From NCBI GenBank assembly GCA_938086805.1, contig CALKDH010000100.1, forward strand, positions 1 to 47,809: a stretch of DNA of 47,809 nt, read 5' to 3'. Positions 10,131 through 18,067 of the stretch are shown one piece after another (positions within the stretch are counted from its first letter, which is position 1; each line of letters starts with the position of its first letter). The stretch is from an uncultured PS1 clade bacterium (GTDB lineage: Bacteria > Pseudomonadota > Gammaproteobacteria > PS1 > Pseudothioglobaceae). Under the pieces are notes generated by a model that saw only the letters and a list, made by a program, of their open reading frames with translations, did no database searches and was not told the DNA's origin. A program made the position numbers and the translations under genes.

Positions 10131-10988
10131 TTAGCTAGTCTTTAAAAGCGTTGCCAGTTTTATTATGCTTTCTTCTTGTGGGTTGTTTTTTCTGTAAATG
10201 ACGCCAATATCTCTTTTAGCCTTAGTGGATTTTAGGTCTATATTTATATTTGGATAGTGACTCAGTACTCCAAAATCAATTGCCATTCTTGGTAAGAAGC
10301 TCACTCCAATATTCGTATCCACCATTGCAACAAGTGTAGAAATGCTTGTGCAAGAAAAGTTGGATATGTGTTTGCTGGAAATTTCATTGTTTTGTAAAAT
10401 GTGGGAACGAAGACAATGACCTTGTTCAAGCATTAATAAGGAGCCGTTATCAATTTCTTTTGATTTGCGATTTTTGTGTTGAATAAAATAGATTGGGTCA
10501 GCAAAGACTTGATAACTCTCAATATAATCTGGCAATTCATAGGGGAAAGCAAAGATTGCAAAATCGATATGAGCTTGATCAAGATTTTTAAGTAAGTTTT
10601 CACTAGTATCCTCTTTAAATGAAACTTTAAGTTTTGGATACGATTGAGTGATATTCGATAGAAAGTTTGGGAGAATATATGTAGAGATTGTTGGAATAAC
10701 ACCGATAGTAATTTCAGACTCAAAAAAATCAAGTTTTGAAGTACTAACTAATACATTCATCTCTGCCAAAACTGACTCCGCTTGCTGAGTAATACGATTT
10801 CCAGCTGATGTAAAGCGAACATTTTTGTTATCCCGCTCAACTAATTTGACTTGAAGATCGTTTTCGAGTTTTGAAATCCCGGCACTGAAAGTTGAAGCAC
10901 TGACAAAGCACTCCTTTGCCGCGTTAGAGAAGTGATTCGTTTTTTTTAGTGCAACGAGGTACTGTAAATTTTTAATTGAAGGTGTCAT
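10131..10988 (-). CDS. LysR-family transcriptional regulator, OxyR-like
   Basis: N-terminal HTH NLQYLVALKKTNHFSNAAKECFVSASTFSAGISKLENDLQVKLVER resembles OxyR; LLMLEQGHCLR matches the E. coli OxyR Cys199 region. Lacks the second canonical Cys (see findings). Confidence 0.85.
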   Translation of the reverse strand: MTPSIKNLQYLVALKKTNHFSNAAKECFVSASTFSAGISKLENDLQVKLVERDNKNVRFTSAGNRITQQAESVLAEMNVLVSTSKLDFFESEITIGVIPTISTYILPNFLSNITQSYPKLKVSFKEDTSENLLKNLDQAHIDFAIFAFPYELPDYIESYQVFADPIYFIQHKNRKSKEIDNGSLLMLEQGHCLRSHILQNNEISSKHISNFSCTSISTLVAMVDTNIGVSFLPRMAIDFGVLSHYPNINIDLKSTKAKRDIGVIYRKNNPQEESIIKLATLLKTS

Positions 10989-10991
10989 TTT

Positions 10992-11014
10992 TATATTCGT
11001 TTTTAACGAATATA
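10992..11014. promoter_or_regulatory. Perfect 10-bp inverted repeat TATATTCGTT-TTT-AACGAATATA; candidate LysR/OxyR-like operator
   Basis: Read directly from the sequence; lies 4 bp upstream of the LysR start codon in the divergent region with rubrerythrin. Confidence 0.6.
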
Positions 11015-11032
11015 ATATACAGTATTATTCAA

Positions 11033-11061
11033 TTTAACTTTATATAAATGAATGGTATGAT
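11033..11061 (+). promoter_or_regulatory. Putative sigma70 promoter for rubrerythrin operon: TTTAAC-17 bp-TATGAT
   Basis: Hexamers at 11033-11038 and 11056-11061, 17-bp spacing, upstream of the 11092 start. Confidence 0.45.
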
Positions 11062-11091
11062 GTTGGCTCATTTAAACAATCGGAGATAAAA

Positions 11092-11511
11092 ATGAATTTA
11101 AGTGGAAGTAAGACTGAACAATCATTAAAGGATGCATTTGCTGGAGAATCTCAAGCAAATAGACGCTATTTATATTTTGCAAATCAATGTGACGTTTTGG
11201 GAGAGCCAGATATGGCAGCTCTTTTCAGATCGACTGCTGAAGGTGAGACGGGTCATGCTCATGGCCATATGGAGCACCTAATTGAAGGTGGAGTGGGCGA
11301 TCCAGGTACTGATATGCCAGCCAAGGAAGTCAAAGACATGCTTGCAAGTGCGGTTCATGGTGAAACTCATGAGTACACTGACATGTACCCAGGCATGGCT
11401 AAAACTGCTAGAGAAGAAGGATTTGATGAAATTGCGGACTGGTTTGAAACCTTAGCGAAAGCAGAGCGTTCTCATGCAAACCGTTATCAAAAAGCATTAG
11501 ATAGTATGTAA
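11092..11511 (+). CDS. Rubrerythrin family protein (no rubredoxin domain)
   Basis: Ferritin-like EXXXR/EXXH signatures: [62 protein letters not shown]; no C-terminal CxxC pairs. Confidence 0.94.
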   Translation: MNLSGSKTEQSLKDAFAGESQANRRYLYFANQCDVLGEPDMAALFRSTAEGETGHAHGHMEHLIEGGVGDPGTDMPAKEVKDMLASAVHGETHEYTDMYPGMAKTAREEGFDEIADWFETLAKAERSHANRYQKALDSM

Positions 11512-11517
11512 AGTCAC

Positions 11518-11546
11518 TGCTACCATAGATATAGTCTGTGGTAGCA
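11518..11546 (+). promoter_or_regulatory. Intercistronic stem-loop (12-bp stem, one G-U), not followed by a U-tract
   Basis: TGCTACCATAGA-tatag-TCTGTGGTAGCA between the rubrerythrin and Fe-S protein genes. Confidence 0.55.
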
Positions 11547-11570
11547 ATAAACCCTTAAAACTAATTCAAT

Positions 11571-12875
11571 ATGTCTAAATTTAAAGAAGGCAATTTAGAG
11601 GCTCCAACTCGTCACCCTCTAAATTGGAAAGCTAAAGATTTTTATGATGAAGATTCTCTCAATAATGAACTCGAGAGGGTTTTTGACATTTGTCATGGCT
11701 GTAGACGATGTGTAAGTTTGTGTCAGTCTTTTCCAACACTATTTGACTTGATTGATGAGTCCGAAACGTTTGAGGTGGACGGAGTCGATAAGGCTGATTA
11801 TAAAAAAGTTGTTGACCAATGCTATTTGTGTGACTTGTGCTACATAGCGAAATGCCCTTATGTGCCGCCACATGATTTCAATGTTGATTTTCCGCATCTG
11901 ATGCTTAGAGCAAAAGCAATACAGTTTAAAAAAGGCGAAACTAAGTTATCACACAAGGTGCTAACATCGCCGCAAAAGGTTGGGGCAATTGCATCTAAGC
12001 CAGTCATATCTCCTGTGGTTAACTGGTCAAATAAAAATAAAACTCTCAGAAAGATCACTCAAAAAGTACTTGGTGTTCATGAGGAGGCAGTTGTGCCAAC
12101 TTATCACACTAAAAGGTTGTCAAAGGTTTTTGTTGAAGAGAGCTCTGATAGTCAATTTAAGGTAGCGATTTTTGGAACTTGTTATGGTGAATATAATGAT
12201 CCAAAAACAGTTATTGATTTGGTCGATGTGTTGAGACACAACAATGTTGAAGTCAAGCTGATCAAAAAGACGCAGTGTTGTGGAATGCCCAAAATGGAGC
12301 TTGGAGATCTTGACTCAGTTGTCAAATATGCCAACGAAAATATTGACCCATTAATCGAGTTAGTCAATGATGGCTTCAAGCTTATCGCGCCTATACCCTC
12401 TTGCGTCTTGATGTTTAAGAATGAACTGCCAATGATTTTGCATGATAATGAGGACATTAAGGCCATCTCTGAAGCATTCTTTGATCCATTTGAGTATCTA
12501 TCCTTACTGATTGAAAGTAATCAGTTTGATGATAAATTTAAGGCAATTGATAAAGAAATTCTATATCAAGTGGCATGCCATCAAAGAGTCCAAAATATTG
12601 GGGCACACACAAAAAAAATCTTGGGATTAATTCCAGATTTAGACGTCAATATTGCTGAAAGATGTTCTGGCCATGATGGTACCTACGGAGTGAGAAAGGA
12701 AACACATACTTACTCGGTAAAAATTGGAATGCCGGTTGCAAAAAAAATTAATGATACTACCGATCTTGTTGTCAGTGACTGCGTCATGGCAGGTAACCAT
12801 GTTGCTCACATTGCTTCACAAGACATAGAGTCAATTCATCCAATTAGCTTGGTGAAGCTGGCTTATGGTTTATAA
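11571..12875 (+). CDS. (Fe-S)-binding protein, HdrD/GlpC-type with two CCG domains
   Basis: CHGCRRCVSLCQSFP and CYLCDLCYIAKCP 4Fe-4S motifs; CCGMPKMELGD and CSGHDGTYG cysteine-rich domain motifs. Confidence 0.9.
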   Translation: MSKFKEGNLEAPTRHPLNWKAKDFYDEDSLNNELERVFDICHGCRRCVSLCQSFPTLFDLIDESETFEVDGVDKADYKKVVDQCYLCDLCYIAKCPYVPPHDFNVDFPHLMLRAKAIQFKKGETKLSHKVLTSPQKVGAIASKPVISPVVNWSNKNKTLRKITQKVLGVHEEAVVPTYHTKRLSKVFVEESSDSQFKVAIFGTCYGEYNDPKTVIDLVDVLRHNNVEVKLIKKTQCCGMPKMELGDLDSVVKYANENIDPLIELVNDGFKLIAPIPSCVLMFKNELPMILHDNEDIKAISEAFFDPFEYLSLLIESNQFDDKFKAIDKEILYQVACHQRVQNIGAHTKKILGLIPDLDVNIAERCSGHDGTYGVRKETHTYSVKIGMPVAKKINDTTDLVVSDCVMAGNHVAHIASQDIESIHPISLVKLAYGL

Positions 12876-12897
12876 ACAAAATCTGAGGAAAATAATA

Positions 12898-13476
12898 ATG
12901 CTAGAAAGACAAGACCTATTAACTCTTGAAGAGTATGCAGAAAAGCGCTCATCTATCCGTCAGGAAACAATTCAAGTTAAAAAGCTTAGAGAAGTTCACC
13001 TGGGTAGTCACATCAGAATGATATTTGAAAACAAACAAACAGTCCAATATCAAATTCAAGAAATGCTTCGAATCGAGAAAATTTTTGAATCAAGTGAGAT
13101 ACAGGAAGAGCTTGATGTATACAATGCGCTCGTACCCAATGGCTCTAATCTTAAGGCCACAATGATGATTGAATATCCGGATGTTGCTGAGAGAGTTGTA
13201 GCTTTATCAAGGCTCATCGGTGTTGAAAAAAGTATTTATTTTCAGGTAGAGGGTCACGAAAAAGTCTTTCCAATTTGTAATGAAGATCTAGAAAGAGAAA
13301 CCGATGTAAAAACTTCAGCGGTCCACTTTATGAGATTTGAATTTGACCAAAATATGATTGCTGATTTTGTTTCTGGCTCCAATGTAAAGGTTGGGTCTAC
13401 GCATTCAAACTACGATTATGAAACCTCATTAGATTCAAAATCTCAAGAGGCATTAAGCGAAGATTTTAAAAGCTAA
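12898..13476 (+). CDS. DUF3501 family protein
   Basis: Similarity by eye to the DUF3501 pattern (RxxxxxxKxxRxxxLGxxxxxxFEN...YQIQEMLRIE) and its usual neighbourhood with rubrerythrin and a CCG Fe-S protein; start trimmed to MLERQDL at 12898. Confidence 0.8.
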   Translation: MLERQDLLTLEEYAEKRSSIRQETIQVKKLREVHLGSHIRMIFENKQTVQYQIQEMLRIEKIFESSEIQEELDVYNALVPNGSNLKATMMIEYPDVAERVVALSRLIGVEKSIYFQVEGHEKVFPICNEDLERETDVKTSAVHFMRFEFDQNMIADFVSGSNVKVGSTHSNYDYETSLDSKSQEALSEDFKS

Positions 13477-14654
13477 ATATTAGTCAAAACTTCAGACATT
13501 TCGCCTATAGATTCCATGGCTTTGAGACGACCATCGACATAATACATTCGTAATTTATCTCTTTCCCAAGGTGGAATGTTTGATTCCTGAAGAACTTTTT
13601 TAAGTGAGCTCGAGTGATCTTTGCCTTTGAGTTTTACCCGCTGTCCATCTTTTCTGAAGCGAACTTCAAGATTAGATAAGTGCTGTAGTTTTTTATAATA
13701 TGGGCATTGTAATTTCACACCTTCATGCTCAGTATCAAAGAAATATAATTCACCGTTATAGCGCCTTACTTCATAACAATGCCATTTTAAAAGGACTTGT
13801 GCATCACTTTTAGCACTCATTACTGTGAGTAATTCATCAAGTACTTTATTAGAAGGCATCAAAAAACCTCTTTGATTGATATAGAATCTAAGAACATTTG
13901 TAATTCTCTCCGAGGACAGTTTAATCAAACGATTGATTTGAATTTTATTATCAACTATGAGATTAAATTTAGCTATATCTATCTCAGCCAAATCATGCAA
14001 AAGAGTTAATGCTTCAGCCTGATGAGCAGCACTTCTCGAAATATTTTTGATCATACTCTCAAAGCTTATTTTTAATTTAGGAATCAGCTCAACTCTTAAT
14101 AAGTTTCTTTTGAATTGAGTGTTGTCATTAGTGTCATCTTCTACCCATTGCAATTGATGAGATGCCGCGTATTCAAAAATTTGTTGTTTGCCGATATTTA
14201 GCAGGGGGCGATATAAATTTGCCTGACCAAAGCGTTTTAATTTTGGCATGGAGGCAAGGCCTGCAACTCCACTACCTCTAAATAACTGTAGCAGTAATGT
14301 TTCAGCCTGATCATCTTGATGATGTGCAGTGCAAAGCACTTCATTCTTTGATAAATTAGATTTTAGTGCATTATAGCGACTTATCCTAGCATTTTCCTCG
14401 ATGTTAGATGATTTTTTAATATTTATATCGATACTCTTGAAGTTTATATTGTTATTCTTACAGAGCTCAAAACAGAATTTGGACCAATCATCACAGAATT
14501 TAGAAAGGTGATGGTTAATGTGAATCGCTCTTACATTTCCAGAGTAGTTTGAGCACAGATAATGAAAGAGAACAACAGAATCAATTCCACCACTTAAGGC
14601 AATAACAATTTTTTTACCTACTAAGTAGGGGTCTTTATTCGCTAAATCTTCCAA
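13473..14654 (-). CDS. tilS: tRNA(Ile)-lysidine synthase
   Basis: PP-loop [39 protein letters not shown]. Confidence 0.95.
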   Translation of the reverse strand: MEDLANKDPYLVGKKIVIALSGGIDSVVLFHYLCSNYSGNVRAIHINHHLSKFCDDWSKFCFELCKNNNINFKSIDINIKKSSNIEENARISRYNALKSNLSKNEVLCTAHHQDDQAETLLLQLFRGSGVAGLASMPKLKRFGQANLYRPLLNIGKQQIFEYAASHQLQWVEDDTNDNTQFKRNLLRVELIPKLKISFESMIKNISRSAAHQAEALTLLHDLAEIDIAKFNLIVDNKIQINRLIKLSSERITNVLRFYINQRGFLMPSNKVLDELLTVMSAKSDAQVLLKWHCYEVRRYNGELYFFDTEHEGVKLQCPYYKKLQHLSNLEVRFRKDGQRVKLKGKDHSSSLKKVLQESNIPPWERDKLRMYYVDGRLKAMESIGEMSEVLTNI

Positions 14655-15585
14655 AGCTTAATAATTTTTCATGCCTCTGTTCTAATAGCTTTTCAATGGA
14701 AAGCTCTGATAAGTTTTTAAGCTCTTTAATCAGTGCTTTTTTTAGAAATTTAGAAGCTTTTTCTGGATCTCTATGGATTCCACCTAAAGGCTCAGGAATA
14801 ACTTTTTCAATTAACTTATTTTTCTTTAAATGTTTACTTGTTAGCTTAAGAGACTCGGCAGCAATTGGCGCCTTTGAAGCATCTTTATATAGAATAGAGG
14901 CGCAGCCCTCGGGTGAAATGACAGAATATATACTATATTCAAACATCATCATAGTGTCGCATAGTCCTATAGCAAGAGCACCACCTGAGCCACCCTCACC
15001 AATGACAACCGATAGAATTGGAGTCTTAAGGGTAGACATTTCAAAAAGATTTTTTGCAATAGCCTCACTTTGCCCCCTCTCCTCAGCGCCAATTCCAGGA
15101 TAGGCACCAGGTGTATCAATAAATGTAATAACCGGCAGATTAAACTTTTCTGCCATTTTCATAAGTCTGAGTGCCTTTCGATAACCCTCAGGCCGGGTCA
15201 TACCAAAATTATGATAAATTTTCTCTTTAGTTGATCGACCTTTTTGCTGACCAATAAACATAAATGTCAGATCATCGATTTTTGCAATACCGCCAATTAA
15301 AGAGTGATCATTCGCATATGCACGATCTCCACACAACTCGGTAAACTCATCAAAAATTTTATCAATATAATCGAGTGTGTAAAGTCTTTGTGGATGTCTA
15401 GCAAGTTGAGAAATTTGCCAGTCTGATAGAGAAGAGAATATTTTTTTTGTTAGTTGCTCACTTTTAGTTTTGAGAGAATCCATCTCTTTGGCAATATCGA
15501 CATCATCTTTGATACTCTCAAGAGCATCAATTTTATCTTCTAATTCTGCGATTGGCTGTTCAAAGTCTAGATAGTTAAGATTCAT
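14635..15585 (-). CDS. accA: Acetyl-CoA carboxylase carboxyltransferase subunit alpha
   Basis: [52 protein letters not shown]. Confidence 0.98.
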   Translation of the reverse strand: MNLNYLDFEQPIAELEDKIDALESIKDDVDIAKEMDSLKTKSEQLTKKIFSSLSDWQISQLARHPQRLYTLDYIDKIFDEFTELCGDRAYANDHSLIGGIAKIDDLTFMFIGQQKGRSTKEKIYHNFGMTRPEGYRKALRLMKMAEKFNLPVITFIDTPGAYPGIGAEERGQSEAIAKNLFEMSTLKTPILSVVIGEGGSGGALAIGLCDTMMMFEYSIYSVISPEGCASILYKDASKAPIAAESLKLTSKHLKKNKLIEKVIPEPLGGIHRDPEKASKFLKKALIKELKNLSELSIEKLLEQRHEKLLSFGRFSE

Positions 15586-15651
15586 TTAGTGCACTTTATA
15601 CAGTTAAAAATTTAGTAATAATTATAGCAGATGCAATGTTTATAATCTTGT

Positions 15652-16260
15652 ATGGATTTAGTTACCTTAATTTCCCTGATAGTCGCAACCTTTGTTTATG
15701 CTATTTCACCTGGCCCCGGATTATTTGCTGTGTTAGCAGTATCAACTAGGTTTGGTCCAATACCAGCGGTATGGCTTTCACTGGGGCATACTATCGGAGA
15801 CATCATATACGTTTCGCTGGCTATGCTTGCATTGAATGCCTTGGCCGAAGTTATCAATAACAGCATGCTGTATGTGAAAATCTTAGGCGCATCATATTTA
15901 ATATTTATTGGATACCAGCAATTTCGCTCCAGGGGAGTCAGTTTTGAGCAATCAACTAAAAAGAGCTCAATCTTAAAGCTTTTAATAGCAGGTTTTATTG
16001 TTGGAGTAACAAACCCAAAAACGATTATTTTTTACTTATCTTTTTTACCAATCTTTGTTGATTTAAATAATCTAACAATAACAATCGAATTCCAGGTTCT
16101 CTTAGCCATTGGCTCAACTGTATTTTTCGTTTTAAGTCTGGCAAATATTTTAGGCATTAGACTAAGAAGGCATATTGAAAACCCTGGCACTATTAAAAGA
16201 GTCAATCAGGTGACTGGAGTAACAATGATATTTGTTGGTGTTTTTGTGGGACTATACTGA
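15652..16260 (+). CDS. LysE family translocator
   Basis: SPGPGLFAVLAVSTRFG N-terminal motif, six hydrophobic segments, GVTNPKTIIFYLSFLP. Confidence 0.9.
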   Translation: MDLVTLISLIVATFVYAISPGPGLFAVLAVSTRFGPIPAVWLSLGHTIGDIIYVSLAMLALNALAEVINNSMLYVKILGASYLIFIGYQQFRSRGVSFEQSTKKSSILKLLIAGFIVGVTNPKTIIFYLSFLPIFVDLNNLTITIEFQVLLAIGSTVFFVLSLANILGIRLRRHIENPGTIKRVNQVTGVTMIFVGVFVGLY

Positions 16261-16276
16261 ATAGCTGAGGAGACTA

Positions 16277-17176
16277 ATGTTTCAATCTGAGAAAACTATG
16301 ACGCTAATAATGCTTCTTGTTCCATTTGTTTGGGCACTTTCGGGGGTATCAGCAAAATATCTCTCCTTCTATATTAGTGAGGATGAGGTTGTCGTCTATC
16401 GATTTTTTTTATCAGCTCTTTCAACTTTCCCGCTATTGCTCTGGATGAAAATACCCATGAAAATTAGTCTCAAAAACTTTCTATTTTGTATTTTTTTAGC
16501 ACTCTTTCTGATTGGTAATTACAGAACCTATTTTATGGGTATGCAAAGAGGTGCAGTTGGTTTGGGCGCTGCTTTAGTGACAGTCTTGATTCCAATATTT
16601 GTGTACATAATAATGATCTTTTCAAAAAAATCAAAACCTATTCTAAAGGATTGGCTTGCACTTGCTATGGGGGTTACAGGAGTAGCTCTAATGCTAAATT
16701 TAGATCAAATGAATCTGGAAAAACTAGTAACTGGAGGAAATATTTATTTTGTTTTGGCTGCTTTAACCTATGCCATGTTTACCGTAGCAGCTTCATATAT
16801 GAGAAATATTCATGTTTTAACTATTAACTTCTATGTCTGCCTTTTAGGATTGTTGATTGATTGGAATCTAGCCTTTGATAGTAATCATCTGTCTTCATTA
16901 GGAGGAATGAATTATATCTTTTGGATTAATATTCTTTTTGTTTCAGTAATTGCTGGAACGGCAATTACGGCGGTTTACTATACAGGTTTGAGGATTATTG
17001 GCTCTAAGAAAAGTTCTGCTTTTTCGATACTCACTCCATTCTTTGCTATTGCGTTAGGCGCAATTTTCTTTGGTGAAGCGATTACATTTACTAATGCTGT
17101 TGGAGTTGTCATGGCCGTTTTGGCTCTGTTTGTTTTAAACGATTTGAAATTAAAAAATATGATTCCTTATAGGTAA
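16277..17176 (+). CDS. DMT superfamily EamA transporter
   Basis: Ten hydrophobic segments in two EamA-like repeats; LVPFVWALSGVSAKYLS ... GAIFFGEAITFTNAVGVVMAVLAL. Confidence 0.88.
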   Translation: MFQSEKTMTLIMLLVPFVWALSGVSAKYLSFYISEDEVVVYRFFLSALSTFPLLLWMKIPMKISLKNFLFCIFLALFLIGNYRTYFMGMQRGAVGLGAALVTVLIPIFVYIIMIFSKKSKPILKDWLALAMGVTGVALMLNLDQMNLEKLVTGGNIYFVLAALTYAMFTVAASYMRNIHVLTINFYVCLLGLLIDWNLAFDSNHLSSLGGMNYIFWINILFVSVIAGTAITAVYYTGLRIIGSKKSSAFSILTPFFAIALGAIFFGEAITFTNAVGVVMAVLALFVLNDLKLKNMIPYR

Positions 17177-17215
17177 GATATGATGCCTTATGGGCAAGGA
17201 TGAACTAAACTCAAT

Positions 17216-17824
17216 ATGGAAATAAATATTTTTTTAGTCCTTGGTGTTACTCTTTTCATTTTTGCAGTGACTCCTGGCCCAGGGACTCTAGCACTTCTTT
17301 CTATTTCTACTTCGAGAGGATTGGCATCAGCAATATTCTTTTCAATTGGAATGACGCTGGGTGATTTGTCTTATTTAATTATTGTCATTTTTTCTTTAAA
17401 TGCTCTCGCTGAAATGATTATCCCTGTTACAAATGCTGTGCAGTATTTCGGTGCCTGCTATTTATTTTATTTAGGTTATTCTCAATTCAGGGCTGGAAAG
17501 TTCAGAATGGATGATGATATTTCAGCACAATCGCATTTGAAAGAATTGTTGATGGGTTTCCTCTTGGCTGGAACTAATCCAAAGGTGATGATTTTCTATT
17601 TATCAGTCCTTCCATCTCTGATTGATCTCAATCAAGTGAGCTTATCTTATGGATTGAAAATTGTAGCTACAGTTGCCATTTCACTATTGATAGGCTTAGT
17701 GGTTATCGGTGTTCTAGGCAAAAAATTAAGACAGCTAATAAGTAGTCAAAAAATGGCTTTGAGGGTGAATAGGGCTTTTGGAGTAATAATGATTGGCGTT
17801 GGTTTTAGTCTTTTATATTTCTAG
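17216..17824 (+). CDS. LysE family translocator (paralogue of 15652-16260)
   Basis: TPGPGTLALLSISTSRGL and AGTNPKVMIFYLSVLPSLIDL motifs parallel to the upstream LysE gene. Confidence 0.9.
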   Translation: MEINIFLVLGVTLFIFAVTPGPGTLALLSISTSRGLASAIFFSIGMTLGDLSYLIIVIFSLNALAEMIIPVTNAVQYFGACYLFYLGYSQFRAGKFRMDDDISAQSHLKELLMGFLLAGTNPKVMIFYLSVLPSLIDLNQVSLSYGLKIVATVAISLLIGLVVIGVLGKKLRQLISSQKMALRVNRAFGVIMIGVGFSLLYF

Positions 17825-17832
17825 ACAGTTGA

Positions 17833-18027
17833 TTATTGGCTGTCAGCATCAATATCACGAGCCAACAAATCTTTCATGATTGCTGTTCTCATCTCATCAG
17901 AAAAATCAAACCAATCAAAAATTTCATTCATGTGACGTTTGCATCCAACACAGTAGTTGTTCTTATTATATTTACAAATACTGACACATGGGCTTTTGAT
18001 TTGTTTTAGTCTAGCTTGTTCACTCAT
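17833..18027 (-). CDS. DUF1289 domain-containing small cysteine-rich protein
   Basis: SPCVSICKYNKNNYCVGCKRHMNEIFDWFDFSDEM pattern. Confidence 0.88.
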   Translation of the reverse strand: MSEQARLKQIKSPCVSICKYNKNNYCVGCKRHMNEIFDWFDFSDEMRTAIMKDLLARDIDADSQ

Positions 18028-18067
18028 AACATGTTTTTTTGAAAAAGCATTTTAGTGTAGTTGTCAT

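Noticed and set aside
13112-13122. TTGATGTATAC copy resembling the shared promoter element
   Set aside because: Lies inside the DUF3501 coding sequence, lacks the ATATATAT part and a downstream start; most likely chance
17820-17850. GACAG-N11-CTGTC potential terminator between convergent LysE and DUF1289 genes
   Set aside because: Only a 5-bp stem with a long loop and no U-tract on either strand
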